A stretch of DNA of 64,000 nucleotides from Sunxiuqinia sp963677175 (GTDB lineage: Bacteria > Bacteroidota > Bacteroidia > Bacteroidales > Prolixibacteraceae), in NCBI GenBank assembly GCA_963677175.2, contig CAXXES010000001.1, forward strand, positions 62,001 through 126,000, in the 5' to 3' direction. Both the position numbers and the translations under genes were made by a program. Numbering within the stretch: position 1 is the first letter of the stretch; each line of letters begins with the position of its first letter. The notes under the pieces are model-generated. The model did not search any database and had not been told where the DNA came from. It saw only the letters and a program-made list of their open reading frames with translations. Positions 1 through 9,023 of this stretch are shown one piece after another.

Positions 1-828
1 CACAGCCGGAAATATCGCGATCCCTGCCATAACCGCAATCAAGGTATCAGCAAAAGCAACCGAGAATGAGATACCCCCCAAAGGTTCCTTTTTATTGATG
101 TAAGAAGAATAAGTAATCAAAGTCCCCATTCCAATACTCAGAGAGAAAAAAGCCTGCCCAAGGGCCTCCAGCGCCGTTTTTGCTGTAATCTTAGAAAAAT
201 CGGGTTTAAACAAAAAAGCCAATCCGCCACCGGCGCCCTCCAGCGTGACCGATCGAACACACAAAACGATAAGGATCACCAACAAAAAAGGCATCAGTAT
301 TTTCGTGTATTTTTCAATACCATTTTTTACTCCCGAAATAATAACAAGAGCTGTCAAACCCATAAAGACAAAAAACCAGAGCAGCGGGCGCCAACTGTCG
401 CTCCTGAATTCGGTAAACATGAGCGAGAGTTCTTCCGACGACTTTCCAGAAAAGCCATTGGCAAAGGATTGGTAAATGTACTCCAATGTCCACCCGGCCA
501 CAGCAGTATAAAACGACAAGATCATAAAAGCGGCGACCACTCCCATCAAGCCAACCAGGTACCAGGGTTTTCCGGGCGCCAGAACTTTAAAAGCCCCAAA
601 AGCATTGCGCTGTGAACTTCGTCCGATAACAAACTCGGACAACATAACGGGCAAGCCAATTGCGATAACAAAAGCCAGGTACATGATAAGAAAGGCACCA
701 CCGCCATTTTCGCCCACGACATAGGGGAACCGCCAAATGTTTCCTAACCCAATGGCAGAACCTGCCGTTGCAGCAATGACGCCAAATTTGCTCCCAAACG
801 AATCACGGGAAGTTGGTATTACAGACAT
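1..828 (-). CDS. Sodium-dependent transporter, NSS family (3' end outside window)
   Basis: The minus-strand frame is open from an ATG at 828 to the left edge, so 276 N-terminal residues are visible and the C-terminus is missing. Near residue 30 it has the signature GNIWRFPY, the unwound first helix that binds Na+ and substrate in the neurotransmitter:sodium symporter (SNF/LeuT) family. Several hydrophobic helices follow in the expected order. The family imports amino acids or related solutes with Na+ across the inner membrane; the substrate cannot be told from this part. It is the last gene on this strand after the aldolase, from which it is separated by a terminator. The family call is secure, the substrate is unknown. 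Confidence 0.9.
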   Translation of the reverse strand, partial: MSVIPTSRDSFGSKFGVIAATAGSAIGLGNIWRFPYVVGENGGGAFLIMYLAFVIAIGLPVMLSEFVIGRSSQRNAFGAFKVLAPGKPWYLVGLMGVVAAFMILSFYTAVAGWTLEYIYQSFANGFSGKSSEELSLMFTEFRSDSWRPLLWFFVFMGLTALVIISGVKNGIEKYTKILMPFLLVILIVLCVRSVTLEGAGGGLAFLFKPDFSKITAKTALEALGQAFFSLSIGMGTLITYSSYINKKEPLGGISFSVAFADTLIAVMAGIAIFPAV

Positions 829-952
829 AGACTCTAACTTTTAAATCAACACAAATTGCTGCATTTAGCTTTCAATTCTTCTTGTAAGACGGCAAAAATG
901 CAAAATATTTTGATTTCTTTCAACAAAACGCCAATTATAGGAGCAAAAACGC

Positions 953-982
953 CAAAAAAAAGCCCTCCAAAATTGAAGGGCC
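953..982 (-). terminator. Rho-independent terminator after fbaA
   Basis: Read on the minus strand, GCCCT/AGGGC with an inner CAA/TTG pairing and a two-base loop is followed by a run of eight or nine T. It lies about 30 bases after the aldolase stop codon. Confidence 0.8.
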
Positions 983-1010
983 TTAAATTATAATCTGTAT
1001 AATTTGCTAA

Positions 1011-2093
1011 TTAATTTCTTCCGATGCAGTTCAAATCTTCAAACGCAACTTTCAAGCGGGCAATCTCTGCTTCTTCAGCGGCACGCAACCAAACGCGTGG
1101 GTCGTAGTATTTTTTATTTGGCTTGTCTTCGCCATCAGGATTACCAATTTGGCCTTGCAGGTAATCGTGGTTTTTAGCTTCGAATGCACGAACACCTTCC
1201 CAGTAAGCCCATTGGGTATCCGTATCGATGTTCATTTTGATAACACCATAAGAAATGGCTTCGCGAATTTCTTCAAGTGTAGAACCTGAACCACCATGGA
1301 ATACAAAGTCTACCGGTTTTGAGTCAGCGGTTTTGTATTTCTCAGCGATGAATTTTTGAGAGGCATCCAGAATTTTTGGAGTCAACTTAACATTACCTGG
1401 CTTGTAAACACCGTGGACATTACCAAATGAAGCAGCAATAGTAAAGTTCGGGCTAATTTTGCTCAGTTCTTCGTAAGCATAAGCCACTTCTTCCGGTTGT
1501 GTGTAAAGCAATGAATTGTCAACATCTGAATTATCAACGCCATCTTCTTCGCCACCGGTTACACCTAACTCAATTTCGAGGGTCATACCAATTTTACTCA
1601 TTCGAGCCAGGTATTCTTTGCAGATCGCGATGTTTTCTTGCAATGGTTCTTCTGAAAGATCCAACATGTGTGAAGAGAACAATGGTTTTCCAGTTTCGGC
1701 AAAATGCTTTTCACCAGCGTCTAATAAACCGTCAATCCAAGGCAATAATTTTTTGGCGGCATGGTCGGTATGCAGAATTACGCGAACACCATAAAGTTCG
1801 GACAGATGATGAATGGTTTTTGCTCCGGCAACAGCACCAGCAATCGGGGCCAGTTGTCCGTCCATTTTCAATCCTTTACCTGCAAAATATTGTGCCCCGC
1901 CATTCGAAAACTGAATAATTACAGGAGAATCAACCACTTTTGCGGCCTCCATTACGGCATTAACTGTACTTGAGGTAGTAACATTAACCGCTGGCATTGC
2001 AAAATGATTTTCTTTAGCAACTTTAAAAATGTACTGTACATCTTCTCCGGTTACGACACCTGGCTTGATATTATCAAAAAGTTTTTCGCTCAT
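1011..2093 (-). CDS. fbaA: Class II fructose-bisphosphate aldolase
   Basis: This 360-residue protein follows E. coli FbaA almost collinearly. It splits fructose 1,6-bisphosphate into glyceraldehyde 3-phosphate and dihydroxyacetone phosphate in cytoplasmic glycolysis and gluconeogenesis. Visible motifs include ILHTDHAAKKLLPW (catalytic Asp110 and zinc ligand His111), the GGEEDGVDN loop, SFGNVHGVYKPGN (second zinc His), VFHGGSGS (third zinc His) and KMNIDTDTQWA. Length and C-terminus match the class IIA family. The gene has its own promoter in the gap to tamL and its own terminator, so it is probably monocistronic. Nothing is unusual about it. Confidence 0.97.
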   Translation of the reverse strand: MSEKLFDNIKPGVVTGEDVQYIFKVAKENHFAMPAVNVTTSSTVNAVMEAAKVVDSPVIIQFSNGGAQYFAGKGLKMDGQLAPIAGAVAGAKTIHHLSELYGVRVILHTDHAAKKLLPWIDGLLDAGEKHFAETGKPLFSSHMLDLSEEPLQENIAICKEYLARMSKIGMTLEIELGVTGGEEDGVDNSDVDNSLLYTQPEEVAYAYEELSKISPNFTIAASFGNVHGVYKPGNVKLTPKILDASQKFIAEKYKTADSKPVDFVFHGGSGSTLEEIREAISYGVIKMNIDTDTQWAYWEGVRAFEAKNHDYLQGQIGNPDGEDKPNKKYYDPRVWLRAAEEAEIARLKVAFEDLNCIGRN

Positions 2094-2160
2094 AGCTTTT
2101 ATTTATAAAGTAAATTAATCGGGATAATTTCAAATTGAATTTCAAATCCTTGATCGGGCG

Positions 2161-2190
2161 CAAATTTACGAATAAAAAATAAAAAAACGG
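2161..2190 (-). promoter_or_regulatory. Predicted sigma-ABfr-type promoter of fbaA
   Basis: On the minus strand the bases at 2168-2161 read TAAATTTG, a perfect match to the Bacteroidota -7 consensus TAnnTTTG. A T-rich stretch about 19 bases upstream (2186-2190) fits the -33 region. It lies 68 bases before the fbaA start. Inference from sequence only. Confidence 0.6.
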
Positions 2191-2211
2191 ATTGCAAACA
2201 TTAAATGCAGG

Positions 2212-4542
2212 TTAAAACGGATAACCAATCGCAAATGATAGATTGAAATGTTTGGCTGAAATCGGATAATTTCCGATGATAAACCGCTTCCCTGATTCCA
2301 GCGCTGGATCACGCAGTTTCATCCCCAGGTCGAGCCTGAAAATAAAGTAAGTAAAGTCGAAGCGCAACCCCATGCCAGTGCCTAGGGCAATCTGCTTGTA
2401 AAACTGGTCAAACTTAAATTGAGCACCAGGCCTATTGTCTTTTTCGTTGATCGCCCAAATGTTGCCGGCATCCAGGAAGAAAGCACCTTCAATTCGCCAT
2501 ACGAACCGGTAGCGGTACTCCAAATTGGCTTCCAGCTTAATATCAGACGATTGGTTCGGATAAGCCCCTTCCGGAGCATCGTAGATTCCGGGCCCCAGCG
2601 AGCGAACCTGCCAAGCCCTGATCCCGTTGGCTCCTCCTGTAAAATACTTCTTTTCGAATGGCAACACATCAAAATTGCCATAGGGCAATCCAACTCCTAC
2701 AAAGGTACGTGCAACAACGGAGTTGAATTTATCAATCATGTGTCCATACCGGTATTCAAAATCGGCTTTCAAATATTGAGCGTAACGGGTTCCCAACACT
2801 TCATGATAATCTGACACCTGCCCGGTTATGGTGTCCGTAAAGCTGGTTTCTGGCCGGTCAAAAACTTTGGAGTAAGCCGACAGCACATTTCCTGCTGATT
2901 CAAACGACCATTTAAAGTAGCGGTAATCATTCCTTCGCTTCAGGTCTTGCGTATTATTCACCTGAGTATAGTTCATGGCAAAAATAAGGTGATCGGTAAA
3001 ACTGCTTTTAATGTAGAGGTCACGTATCGAATTTAAAAAATCGTCATTAAACTCAGAAAGATTGACATAATTGACATCGACAACATTGAGAAAATGTGAC
3101 CGGATGGGAGATGTTTTCCAATTGTATCCGAACGTGAGATTAGTGATGGTTCGGGTGTAATCAGGGCGTTTTTGGTAGTTAAACCCAAGCGTCAAATCAG
3201 TTTGAGGCACCTGATAACTAAATAAGGATCTACGGCTTAGCGGACTCATAAATTTGGGAATGGTCAACGCTCCTTCAACTCCAAACTCACGGGTATTGAA
3301 GTTCAGGTTATCACCCCCTGTCAAAGTTTGTTGCCGCTCAACAGCCCCTTTTAAATTTAGGTTAAATATTTCGGCTCCCCGAAAGACGTTCCGGTGCTGA
3401 TAATTTAGGTTTCCGGCCACCCCCAGGTTTCCCGAAGAGTTGGTACCATCCAAGTCAACCGAGAACCCTTGACGCGGCAATGTCGACAACTGAAATTTAC
3501 TATCCAGCACCCCAATGGAATCATTACCCAAATTAGCTACTTCATCAAAATTCAGATTAACCACCCGGAACTGTCGCAACTGAACCAGCGAACGGTAAGT
3601 CCTTTCTACATTGATCTGCGAATAGTACAAACTATCTTCCATTCGGTTAATATTGTAGAACAACTCGGGCTTATACCTCATTTTTCCATTGTAATAAAAA
3701 GTATATGGAAAATTCTTCAACGTGTCCAATTGTGCAACCGACCGGTTGCCGCTTAGCTGTGAAGGCACAAAATCAGGTGTAATATGAAACGCACGAACAA
3801 TGAACTTCCGGTGAGGTTTCACCTCCTCGGTTTCATCATCCAAATCATCGTCAGCTATCTTAACCGTTAAATCAACCTGCTTATTCATCAACGCACTATC
3901 AGCCACGTATGAAATATGCTCCGTCGAGAAATCATAATAGCCATAATCCTTCAACCGTTTGGCAATGCGTGAGCGCTCAGCATTCAAAATATCCACATCA
4001 AAAATTTCGCCCGATTCGATGAGGTGGTTTGTCGTATCAGCCAAAATCAGGGGTTCAATACCAGGATCCGCAAACCGGTAATTGTAATTTCTGATCCGGT
4101 ACGGCTCTCCGGGTTCAATGGCGTAAACCACATCCACTTTTTGTTTTTTTTCTTTGGTGATAATTTGTTCTGAAACAGACGCATCGTAATACCCTTTGTT
4201 TTTCAAGTAAAGTTTGAGTTGCTCCTTGGAACGCTGGGTCAAATAATCATCATAAATAACTGGAGCCTCCCCAATTCGCTTAAACCAACCTTCTTCTTTT
4301 TTAGAGGAAGACAAATTATACAATCCCAGGTGGAATTTAATGAAACCCAGAATTTTCAGGTTTTCCTTTTGCCTGACCTGAGCTTTTAACTGTTCTTTGC
4401 TGATGGATTTATTGTCAATCCGGATATCGGTATCGTTGAGCAGATACTTCCCATGGGGAACAAATTTAGTCGAGGTACAAGAAAAGAAGTTGACTGTTAT
4501 AAACAGACCAATCAGTATTTTAAACAAGCTCACTTTTCTCAT
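2212..4542 (-). CDS. tamL: TamL-like Omp85/BamA-family outer-membrane lipoprotein
   Basis: The protein (776 residues from the start chosen here) opens with a lipoprotein signal ending FFSC, lipidated Cys at residue 22. POTRA-like domains follow (about 30-330), then an Omp85 surface-antigen beta-barrel over the C-terminal 350 residues, ending in Phe (IGYPF). A TamA homologue that is itself a lipoprotein is the Bacteroidota TamL type, thought to work with TamB in moving lipids or proteins between the membranes. An in-frame start 17 codons upstream (4593) is possible, but it would put charged residues before the signal peptide, so I use the ATG at 4542. It is divergent from the RNA methyltransferase gene. 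BamA itself is less likely because BamA is not a lipoprotein. Confidence 0.82.
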   Translation of the reverse strand: MRKVSLFKILIGLFITVNFFSCTSTKFVPHGKYLLNDTDIRIDNKSISKEQLKAQVRQKENLKILGFIKFHLGLYNLSSSKKEEGWFKRIGEAPVIYDDYLTQRSKEQLKLYLKNKGYYDASVSEQIITKEKKQKVDVVYAIEPGEPYRIRNYNYRFADPGIEPLILADTTNHLIESGEIFDVDILNAERSRIAKRLKDYGYYDFSTEHISYVADSALMNKQVDLTVKIADDDLDDETEEVKPHRKFIVRAFHITPDFVPSQLSGNRSVAQLDTLKNFPYTFYYNGKMRYKPELFYNINRMEDSLYYSQINVERTYRSLVQLRQFRVVNLNFDEVANLGNDSIGVLDSKFQLSTLPRQGFSVDLDGTNSSGNLGVAGNLNYQHRNVFRGAEIFNLNLKGAVERQQTLTGGDNLNFNTREFGVEGALTIPKFMSPLSRRSLFSYQVPQTDLTLGFNYQKRPDYTRTITNLTFGYNWKTSPIRSHFLNVVDVNYVNLSEFNDDFLNSIRDLYIKSSFTDHLIFAMNYTQVNNTQDLKRRNDYRYFKWSFESAGNVLSAYSKVFDRPETSFTDTITGQVSDYHEVLGTRYAQYLKADFEYRYGHMIDKFNSVVARTFVGVGLPYGNFDVLPFEKKYFTGGANGIRAWQVRSLGPGIYDAPEGAYPNQSSDIKLEANLEYRYRFVWRIEGAFFLDAGNIWAINEKDNRPGAQFKFDQFYKQIALGTGMGLRFDFTYFIFRLDLGMKLRDPALESGKRFIIGNYPISAKHFNLSFAIGYPF

Positions 4543-4640
4543 TTTTCGACCATCTCTAGGAATTTCAACAAAAATAAACACTATCGGACGCAAACAAATC
4601 GATTAGGGTTTTTATTTTTACAAATTGTTTGCCAATAAGC

Positions 4641-5408
4641 ATGCTAAGTAAGAACAAAATAAAATTCATCCAATCACTCAACCGTAAAAAAAACCGCGAA
4701 CAGGAAGCCGCGTTTTTGGTTGAGGGAAACAAACTGGTTATGGAAGCCGTTACATCCCGGTTTTCGGTGAAGTTGCTTGTTGGCACAGCCGAATTTTTAG
4801 AAGAAAATAATCTTTCGGCAACGGCTGCGGATGAAGTGGCTGAGTGCAGCCAGGAGGAACTTAAGAAAGCCAGCCTGCTAAAAACTCCCCAGCAAGCCAT
4901 GGCTATTGTTGAAATTCCTACCTACCAATTGACGACTGCAAATCTTGCCGGAACCTTTTCGCTGGCACTCGACTTTGTGCAAGACCCTGGCAACCTGGGA
5001 ACGATTATCCGGATTGCCGACTGGTTTGGGATTAAACAAGTGCTTTGTTCAGCGAATTCCGTTGACTGTTACAACCCCAAAGTAATTCAGGCCAGTATGG
5101 GCGCCATCTTCCGGGTGCAGGTTCACTACCTTGATCTGGAAAAATTAGCCAACGAAGCCCATGAAAGCCAATTGCCAGTTTATGGCACCTTTCTGGAAGG
5201 TGAAAACATCTACACCTCGAATCTTTCGCCCCACGGAATTCTGGTGATGGGAAACGAAGGCAATGGCATTTCGCCAGCCCTTGCAGGTAAAATCCGGCAT
5301 AAAATTCACATCCCTTCATTTGCCCGTGAAAACAGGGGATCTGAATCACTCAATGTAGCAACAGCAACTGCTATTTGTTGTTCCGAATTTAAACGAAGAA
5401 TCTTTTAA
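4641..5408 (+). CDS. TrmH/SpoU-family RNA 2'-O-methyltransferase
   Basis: A 255-residue SPOUT enzyme. An N-terminal substrate-binding part (FLVEGNKLVMEA) is followed by the three SpoU motifs: QDPGNLGTIIR (motif 1), GNEGNGIS (motif 2) and SLNVATATAI (motif 3), which form the trefoil-knot SAM site. These enzymes methylate ribose in rRNA or tRNA; the target base cannot be read from sequence. The ATG at 4641 is preferred over an in-frame TTG at 4629 because the family start (SKNKIKFIQSL) follows it directly. It is divergently transcribed from tamL with about 100 bases between the starts. Confidence 0.9.
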   Translation: MLSKNKIKFIQSLNRKKNREQEAAFLVEGNKLVMEAVTSRFSVKLLVGTAEFLEENNLSATAADEVAECSQEELKKASLLKTPQQAMAIVEIPTYQLTTANLAGTFSLALDFVQDPGNLGTIIRIADWFGIKQVLCSANSVDCYNPKVIQASMGAIFRVQVHYLDLEKLANEAHESQLPVYGTFLEGENIYTSNLSPHGILVMGNEGNGISPALAGKIRHKIHIPSFARENRGSESLNVATATAICCSEFKRRIF

Positions 5409-5743
5409 CAGACATCAAAAAAACCTGATGCCTGCTTAAAGATCCAAGTCGGATGGCTCGCAGAAAGTAAGTAAGCGCTTGTTGAAGTATGCACACTTCT
5501 ATATCCAAATTTTCTAACCGTGATTGTCAAATAAGCAATCTGACTTCAAAGCATGTGGACGTGCGATTGTCGAATAGCAATTTGACTTCAAAGTATTTGG
5601 AAGAGCCGTTGTCAAGCCAGGCCTGCTCATGGTGATTGCCCTGTTAACAAGGACCGGATGGCATATCCAGTACAGCCGCCAACCGCCAGCTTTGTACATA
5701 TCCGAAAGAGCAGGGGCGTTTTTCTTTCTATCTAACAATTCAT
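5409..5743. other. Gap with decayed repeat sequence, no gene seen
   Basis: No credible coding sequence. It holds two imperfect direct copies of a ~38-base unit (5520-5559 and 5563-5600) and, from about 5640 to 5720, a stretch resembling a worn end of the RAYT element found intact at 7760 and 10088 (GTTAAC, CCGCCAGCTTT and GAGCAGG in the same order). Confidence 0.5.
5520..5600. repeat. Two-copy imperfect tandem repeat (~40 bp)
   Basis: Both units read G[TC]GATTGTC[AG]AAT, then AGCAAT[CT]TGACTTCAAAG and end TTGGA or TGTGGA. Units begin at 5520 and 5563. Confidence 0.6.
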
Positions 5744-5931
5744 TTATTTTGAAGTTATTGTGAAAATCACATTGTCCCCACTCCAAATATCTCCATTTGG
5801 CAAAATATCTTCTCTAAAAAGTATATCAATAAAATTATGAGGTTCAAGCATTTTACGCACATCGTTTTTAGAAAAGAAATGTGTCCAAAATCGGTAGGTT
5901 TCAATACTTTCAATTGTGTCAATAATGTTAT
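5744..5931 (-). pseudogene. C-terminal remnant of a class I SAM methyltransferase
   Basis: About 60 residues end at a TAA at 5744. The segment ETYRFWTHFFSKNDVRKML, then a DILPNGDIWSGDNVIF-type tail, is what I would expect at the C-terminus of small class I SAM-dependent methyltransferases. It stops being methyltransferase-like exactly at the left inverted repeat of the IS element (5932). The matching N-terminus lies beyond the element at 7249-7380. The central part with the SAM-binding motif is missing on both sides. Confidence 0.55.
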
Positions 5932-7244
5932 GGGCGCCTCTAAAAACTACATTTCGGTAGTTCCGCGTTTCTTTCCGGAGGCTCAACTGGCATCCAAAAA
6001 ACCGGACCTGCGCTGTATTTTTTTATTTTTTGTTCATTTCCATGCTCCTGTTTCCTTTTTCAACCTTTTTTTTCGTTGTTGGGCATAGTTATCCCATGCA
6101 CACGGCTATTTTCAGTTGTGTGCAACGGCTGATATTATAGGCCAGGTTCATCATCCCTATTTTTGCTTTTGCCCTGGCCATGCCTATTGTGCGGACAAAT
6201 GAACCGTTCATGCTGTTCTCTACAAAGCCAAAAATATGTTCCACCCTTGCCCGTATCTTCGATTTCTCTTTGTTGTTTACTTTTTGTTCTTCGGTCAGGG
6301 GTTTGTTTCGGTACCCTTTTTCATTTACCCTGTTTATTACTTTCTTCTTTTCGTAGATTTTTTCCTGTTCTTCGCCCGTGTAGGCACTGTCGGCATACAG
6401 CTCCTGCCCCTGGTCTTTTTCTTCCAGCAGTGCTTCGATTGTTTGGGAATCGTGCACACTGGCGTCTGTGACCTCGAATTTTTCTATCAGCTTGGTCTTT
6501 ACATCTGACTTTACATGGTTTTTGTAGCCATAAAAAGTAGTGTTGTTTTTCTTTGTCCACCGGGCATCCACATCTTTTTGGCAAAGCTTGTGCGGTTTCT
6601 CTTTCCATGTTTCGGGCGCGCTACCGGCTTCTTTTATGTGTTTGTTTTCTTCGCGGGTGTTCCGCTGGCGGGGGGCTTCCACGAAACTGGCATCCACCAT
6701 TTTTCCCTCGTTGGCAAAAACACCGGCAGCATCAAGCGTTTCGTTAAAGGTGGTGAACAGGTCCATGATTGCATCTTTCTCTATCAACTGTTCCCGAAAG
6801 TGCCAGAATGTTTTGCTGTCTGGCACTTTGTCGCTCTTCTTTAGACCCAGAAAACGCTTGAAACTTGCCCTGTCTGTTATCTGGTATTCCAGTTGGTCGT
6901 CCGAAAGATTATAGAGGCTCTGAATCAACAGGGCTTTAAAAAGCACCAACTTGTCGAAACAAGGCCGGCCTCCTTTCGACCGGTCTTTTGTTTCGTCGGC
7001 GAAAGCCTTGTTCAACGGGGATTTGAATATGTTCCAGTCAATATAATTGCTCAATTTTTGTAACGGATCTCCCAGTTTTGTGAGCTTTTCCATCAGGAAG
7101 TGGTCGTCGAACAGACCAAGTGAATTGACGTTTTTCATGGTTGCTTTTTTTATACTGCTAAATTAAGCAATTTAAACGACATCATGCTTTTTAAAATACT
7201 AACAATCAGATGTTTGTATTAATATTTAGTTTTTAGAGATGCCC
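5932..7244 (-). mobile_element. IS5-family insertion sequence, complete (1313 bp)
   Basis: The ends are 18-bp inverted repeats with 16 matches: GGGCGCCTCTAAAAACTA at 5932-5949 and the complement of GGGCATCTCTAAAAACTA at 7227-7244. TTAT occurs directly outside both ends (5928-5931 and 7245-7248), a plausible 4-bp target duplication. One intact DDE transposase gene fills most of the element. It sits between the two remnants of a methyltransferase gene. Confidence 0.85.
6089..7138 (-). CDS. IS5-family DDE transposase
   Basis: A 349-residue transposase with an N-terminal DUF772-type domain (DRSKGGRPCFDKLVLFKALL) and a DDE domain. Candidate catalytic residues are Asp149 (KMVDASF), Asp250 (LYADSAYTG) and Glu300 (RARVEHIFG), with the YGYKNHVK segment usual in this family. 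The frame is uninterrupted and full length, so the element could be active. It cuts and pastes the surrounding 1.3-kb insertion sequence. Confidence 0.93.
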   Translation of the reverse strand: MKNVNSLGLFDDHFLMEKLTKLGDPLQKLSNYIDWNIFKSPLNKAFADETKDRSKGGRPCFDKLVLFKALLIQSLYNLSDDQLEYQITDRASFKRFLGLKKSDKVPDSKTFWHFREQLIEKDAIMDLFTTFNETLDAAGVFANEGKMVDASFVEAPRQRNTREENKHIKEAGSAPETWKEKPHKLCQKDVDARWTKKNNTTFYGYKNHVKSDVKTKLIEKFEVTDASVHDSQTIEALLEEKDQGQELYADSAYTGEEQEKIYEKKKVINRVNEKGYRNKPLTEEQKVNNKEKSKIRARVEHIFGFVENSMNGSFVRTIGMARAKAKIGMMNLAYNISRCTQLKIAVCMG

Positions 7245-7248
7245 TTAT

Positions 7249-7380
7249 GTTGAAATAGTATGACTTTTTTCTACTTGCAAGGTCAGTGTCAACATTCAAG
7301 TGAACATCTAATAGTTGTTTTGAAATATGTTCATCAGTCCACATAAATGATGTACCCTGTGTATAAAGTTCAGGTTTCAT
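7249..7380 (-). pseudogene. N-terminal remnant of the IS-interrupted methyltransferase
   Basis: From the ATG at 7380 the frame reads about 44 residues, with LYTQGTSFMWTDEHISKQLL and then DLASRKKS, a typical N-terminus of small SAM-dependent methyltransferases. It ends at the right end of the IS element. With the element and one TTAT removed, this piece and the C-terminal piece at 5744-5931 are not in frame and lack the central domain, so the gene had probably lost its middle before the IS arrived. Confidence 0.5.
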
Positions 7381-7423
7381 TTCGTTTGTTTAAGGATCAA
7401 TTAATTTTAGCGTAGGCAATTTA

Positions 7424-7512
7424 AGGTCACGGACCTATTTGATATTTTCGGTTTCGCTTCTATCACAGATTGTTAAAGACTCGAAACATGACACTAAATT
7501 ATTCACACTACT
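7424..7512 (-). repeat. 89-bp dispersed element, copy A
   Basis: One of three copies, each exactly 89 bp, each flanked by TA (7422-7423 and 7513-7514). This copy is inverted relative to those at 41214 and 58283. One end carries the small hairpin AGGTC-CGT-GACCT. It contains no open frame of note. Confidence 0.85.
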
Positions 7513-7588
7513 TAATTTGCTTCGAAGGGAAAAAAGATAAAATTGGTGATTGGACATTGGACATTAGTCATTGGTTATTGGTGAGGGT

Positions 7589-7712
7589 CGGGCTGCGAAC
7601 GAAATCTACAAGGCTGCTATGCAAATCTCCAAGGTTGCTATGCAAATCTTAAAGGCTGCTAGGCAAAACTTTGGAGCTGCTATGCAAATCTCCAAGGCTG
7701 CGAACGAAAATT
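7589..7712. repeat. 21-bp tandem repeat, about six units
   Basis: Imperfect units related to AAGGCTGCTATGCAAATCTC. The first and last units carry GCTGCGAACGAAA instead of GCTGCTATGCAAA. It lies in an otherwise empty gap after the 89-bp element. The unit length equals that of the array at 34644, with which it shares TGCT[AT]TGCA. Confidence 0.75.
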
Positions 7713-7759
7713 CTGGCAGTATTCTCCGTTAAATATTGCTATATATCAGGTGCTTGAAC

Positions 7760-8512
7760 CCTGCTCTTCCGGATATGCACCAATGTTGATCAAGGTGGCT
7801 GGTCAGGATTTGCAATCCTGACCTTGTAGTCCGGGATTTGCAATCCCATTAATGCAACTGCCTTTATCATACGAATTCAATGTTAACCAAGCCTTTTTCA
7901 CCCGCATAATCCCTTGCCGTACTGTACAAATACTCTTCCGGGTTTGCGACAATTTCGGCTTTTACAGGGTTGTTGTGGATGTATGCCATTTTTTCTTCCA
8001 GAAACGCAGTCATGTGGATTTCCTTGGCATCATTCCCATCTTGCCAAACTTTGTAATGCCGTATCTTCTTATTGTTCTTTCCTGCATACCAAAATAAGTT
8101 CAGCAGCCAGTCCCTTCGGCTTTCGGGTCCTGTTTTTATGGCATCAATGAACGCTTTGCTTGTAAACTTCTTGAAATCGCGAAGAATATCTGACAAGCTT
8201 TCTTCATCGACAGCCCCGGCAATCAGGTGCAAGTGGTTCGACATCAGGCACCAGCAGTACACCCTTAAACCTTTATTGGCAATACAATAATTCAGGGAAT
8301 CAACAATCAGGTGTTTGTAAACTGGACGGGTAAAGATATCAACCCACTCCACCATTGTGTTAAGTAATAGGTATATCCCGGCGATATCTTGTTGCGTATT
8401 CCCATAGGCGTGAAGATATGAATTATTTGGATTGCAAATCCAGTGTTAACTAGGTCAGGATTGCAAATCCTGACCAGCCGCTGCCAGCTTTCGACAGATC
8501 CCGATGAGCAGG
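7760..8512 (-). mobile_element. RAYT (REP-associated tyrosine transposase) element, copy 1
   Basis: A 753-bp unit repeated nearly exactly at 10088-10844. Its ends are imperfect inverted repeats starting CCTGCTC and ending GAGCAGG. Inside each end lies a palindrome, GGTCAGGATT-TGCAATCCTGACC on the left and its counterpart on the right, plus smaller GGATTTGCAATCC-type palindromes. This is REP-like structure around a Y1 transposase gene. Confidence 0.8.
7867..8405 (-). pseudogene. RAYT Y1 transposase, frameshifted near the N-terminus
   Basis: Downstream of an internal ATG at 8355 the frame encodes 162 residues, with the intact HUH motif SNHLHLIAG (His41 and His43 of this frame) and the YIHNNPVKA segment expected to hold the catalytic Tyr. 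Compared with the copy at 10195, four bases are missing near 8355, shifting the first 16 codons (ATG at 8405) out of frame. It could still be made from the internal ATG but would lack the N-terminal strand of the fold. Confidence 0.75.
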
Positions 8513-8605
8513 AGTTACCATGACGAAAAAAGTTTAAAAAATTCACTTGAGAACTATCAGACATAAAAATATATTATAATTCCAAGCCAACAAAGTAATA
8601 TATAC

Positions 8606-8636
8606 TTTTTTTATGTCTTTTAATTCCGTATTTTTG
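8606..8636 (+). promoter_or_regulatory. Predicted promoter of the XRE regulator
   Basis: TATTTTTG at 8629-8636 fits TAnnTTTG, with a T-run at 8606-8610 at the right distance for a -33 element. It is 39 bases before the start codon. Confidence 0.5.
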
Positions 8637-8674
8637 TGAAATCATTGAACTATTAGACATTTTAATGTATAAAA

Positions 8675-9013
8675 ATGGACACAGGAAACATCATAATTAC
8701 TTTAAGAAAGGATAAAGGTTGGTCGCAGACCGATTTATCCAAACAATGCGGGGTTTCCCGTGAGATGGTTGGGAAGTACGAACGTGGCGAGGCTGTGCCA
8801 TCAATTGAGGCCGCAAAAAAAATAGCCGATGCTTTCGGGGTTTCACTTGATTATCTGGTGGGTGAAGGCGTTAATGCCCATTTTGACAAAAAAACACTAC
8901 AGAGGATCCAGGAACTGGAACTTCTCGAAGAAGATAAAAGGAAAACGCTCTTTGATTTGATGGATACCTACATCCGTGATGCTAAAACAAGGCAGGCTTA
9001 TGCCTCCCGATAA
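8675..9013 (+). CDS. XRE-family (HTH_3) transcriptional regulator
   Basis: A 112-residue DNA-binding protein. Residues about 5-62 form a Cro/CI-type helix-turn-helix (WSQTDLSKQCGVSREMVGKY, then ERGEAVPSIEAAKKIADAF and SLDYLVG). A short helical C-terminus probably dimerises. It is the first of three close genes on this strand (gaps of 10 and 4 bases) followed by a shared terminator, so it may regulate the pair downstream. Small XRE proteins of this kind often accompany toxin-antitoxin or mobile loci; no direct target is visible. Confidence 0.88.
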   Translation: MDTGNIIITLRKDKGWSQTDLSKQCGVSREMVGKYERGEAVPSIEAAKKIADAFGVSLDYLVGEGVNAHFDKKTLQRIQELELLEEDKRKTLFDLMDTYIRDAKTRQAYASR

Positions 9014-9023
9014 TATTTTATAA

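Noticed and set aside
4543..4593. Upstream in-frame start for the TamL-like gene
   Set aside because: It would place 17 extra residues ahead of a clean lipoprotein signal peptide.
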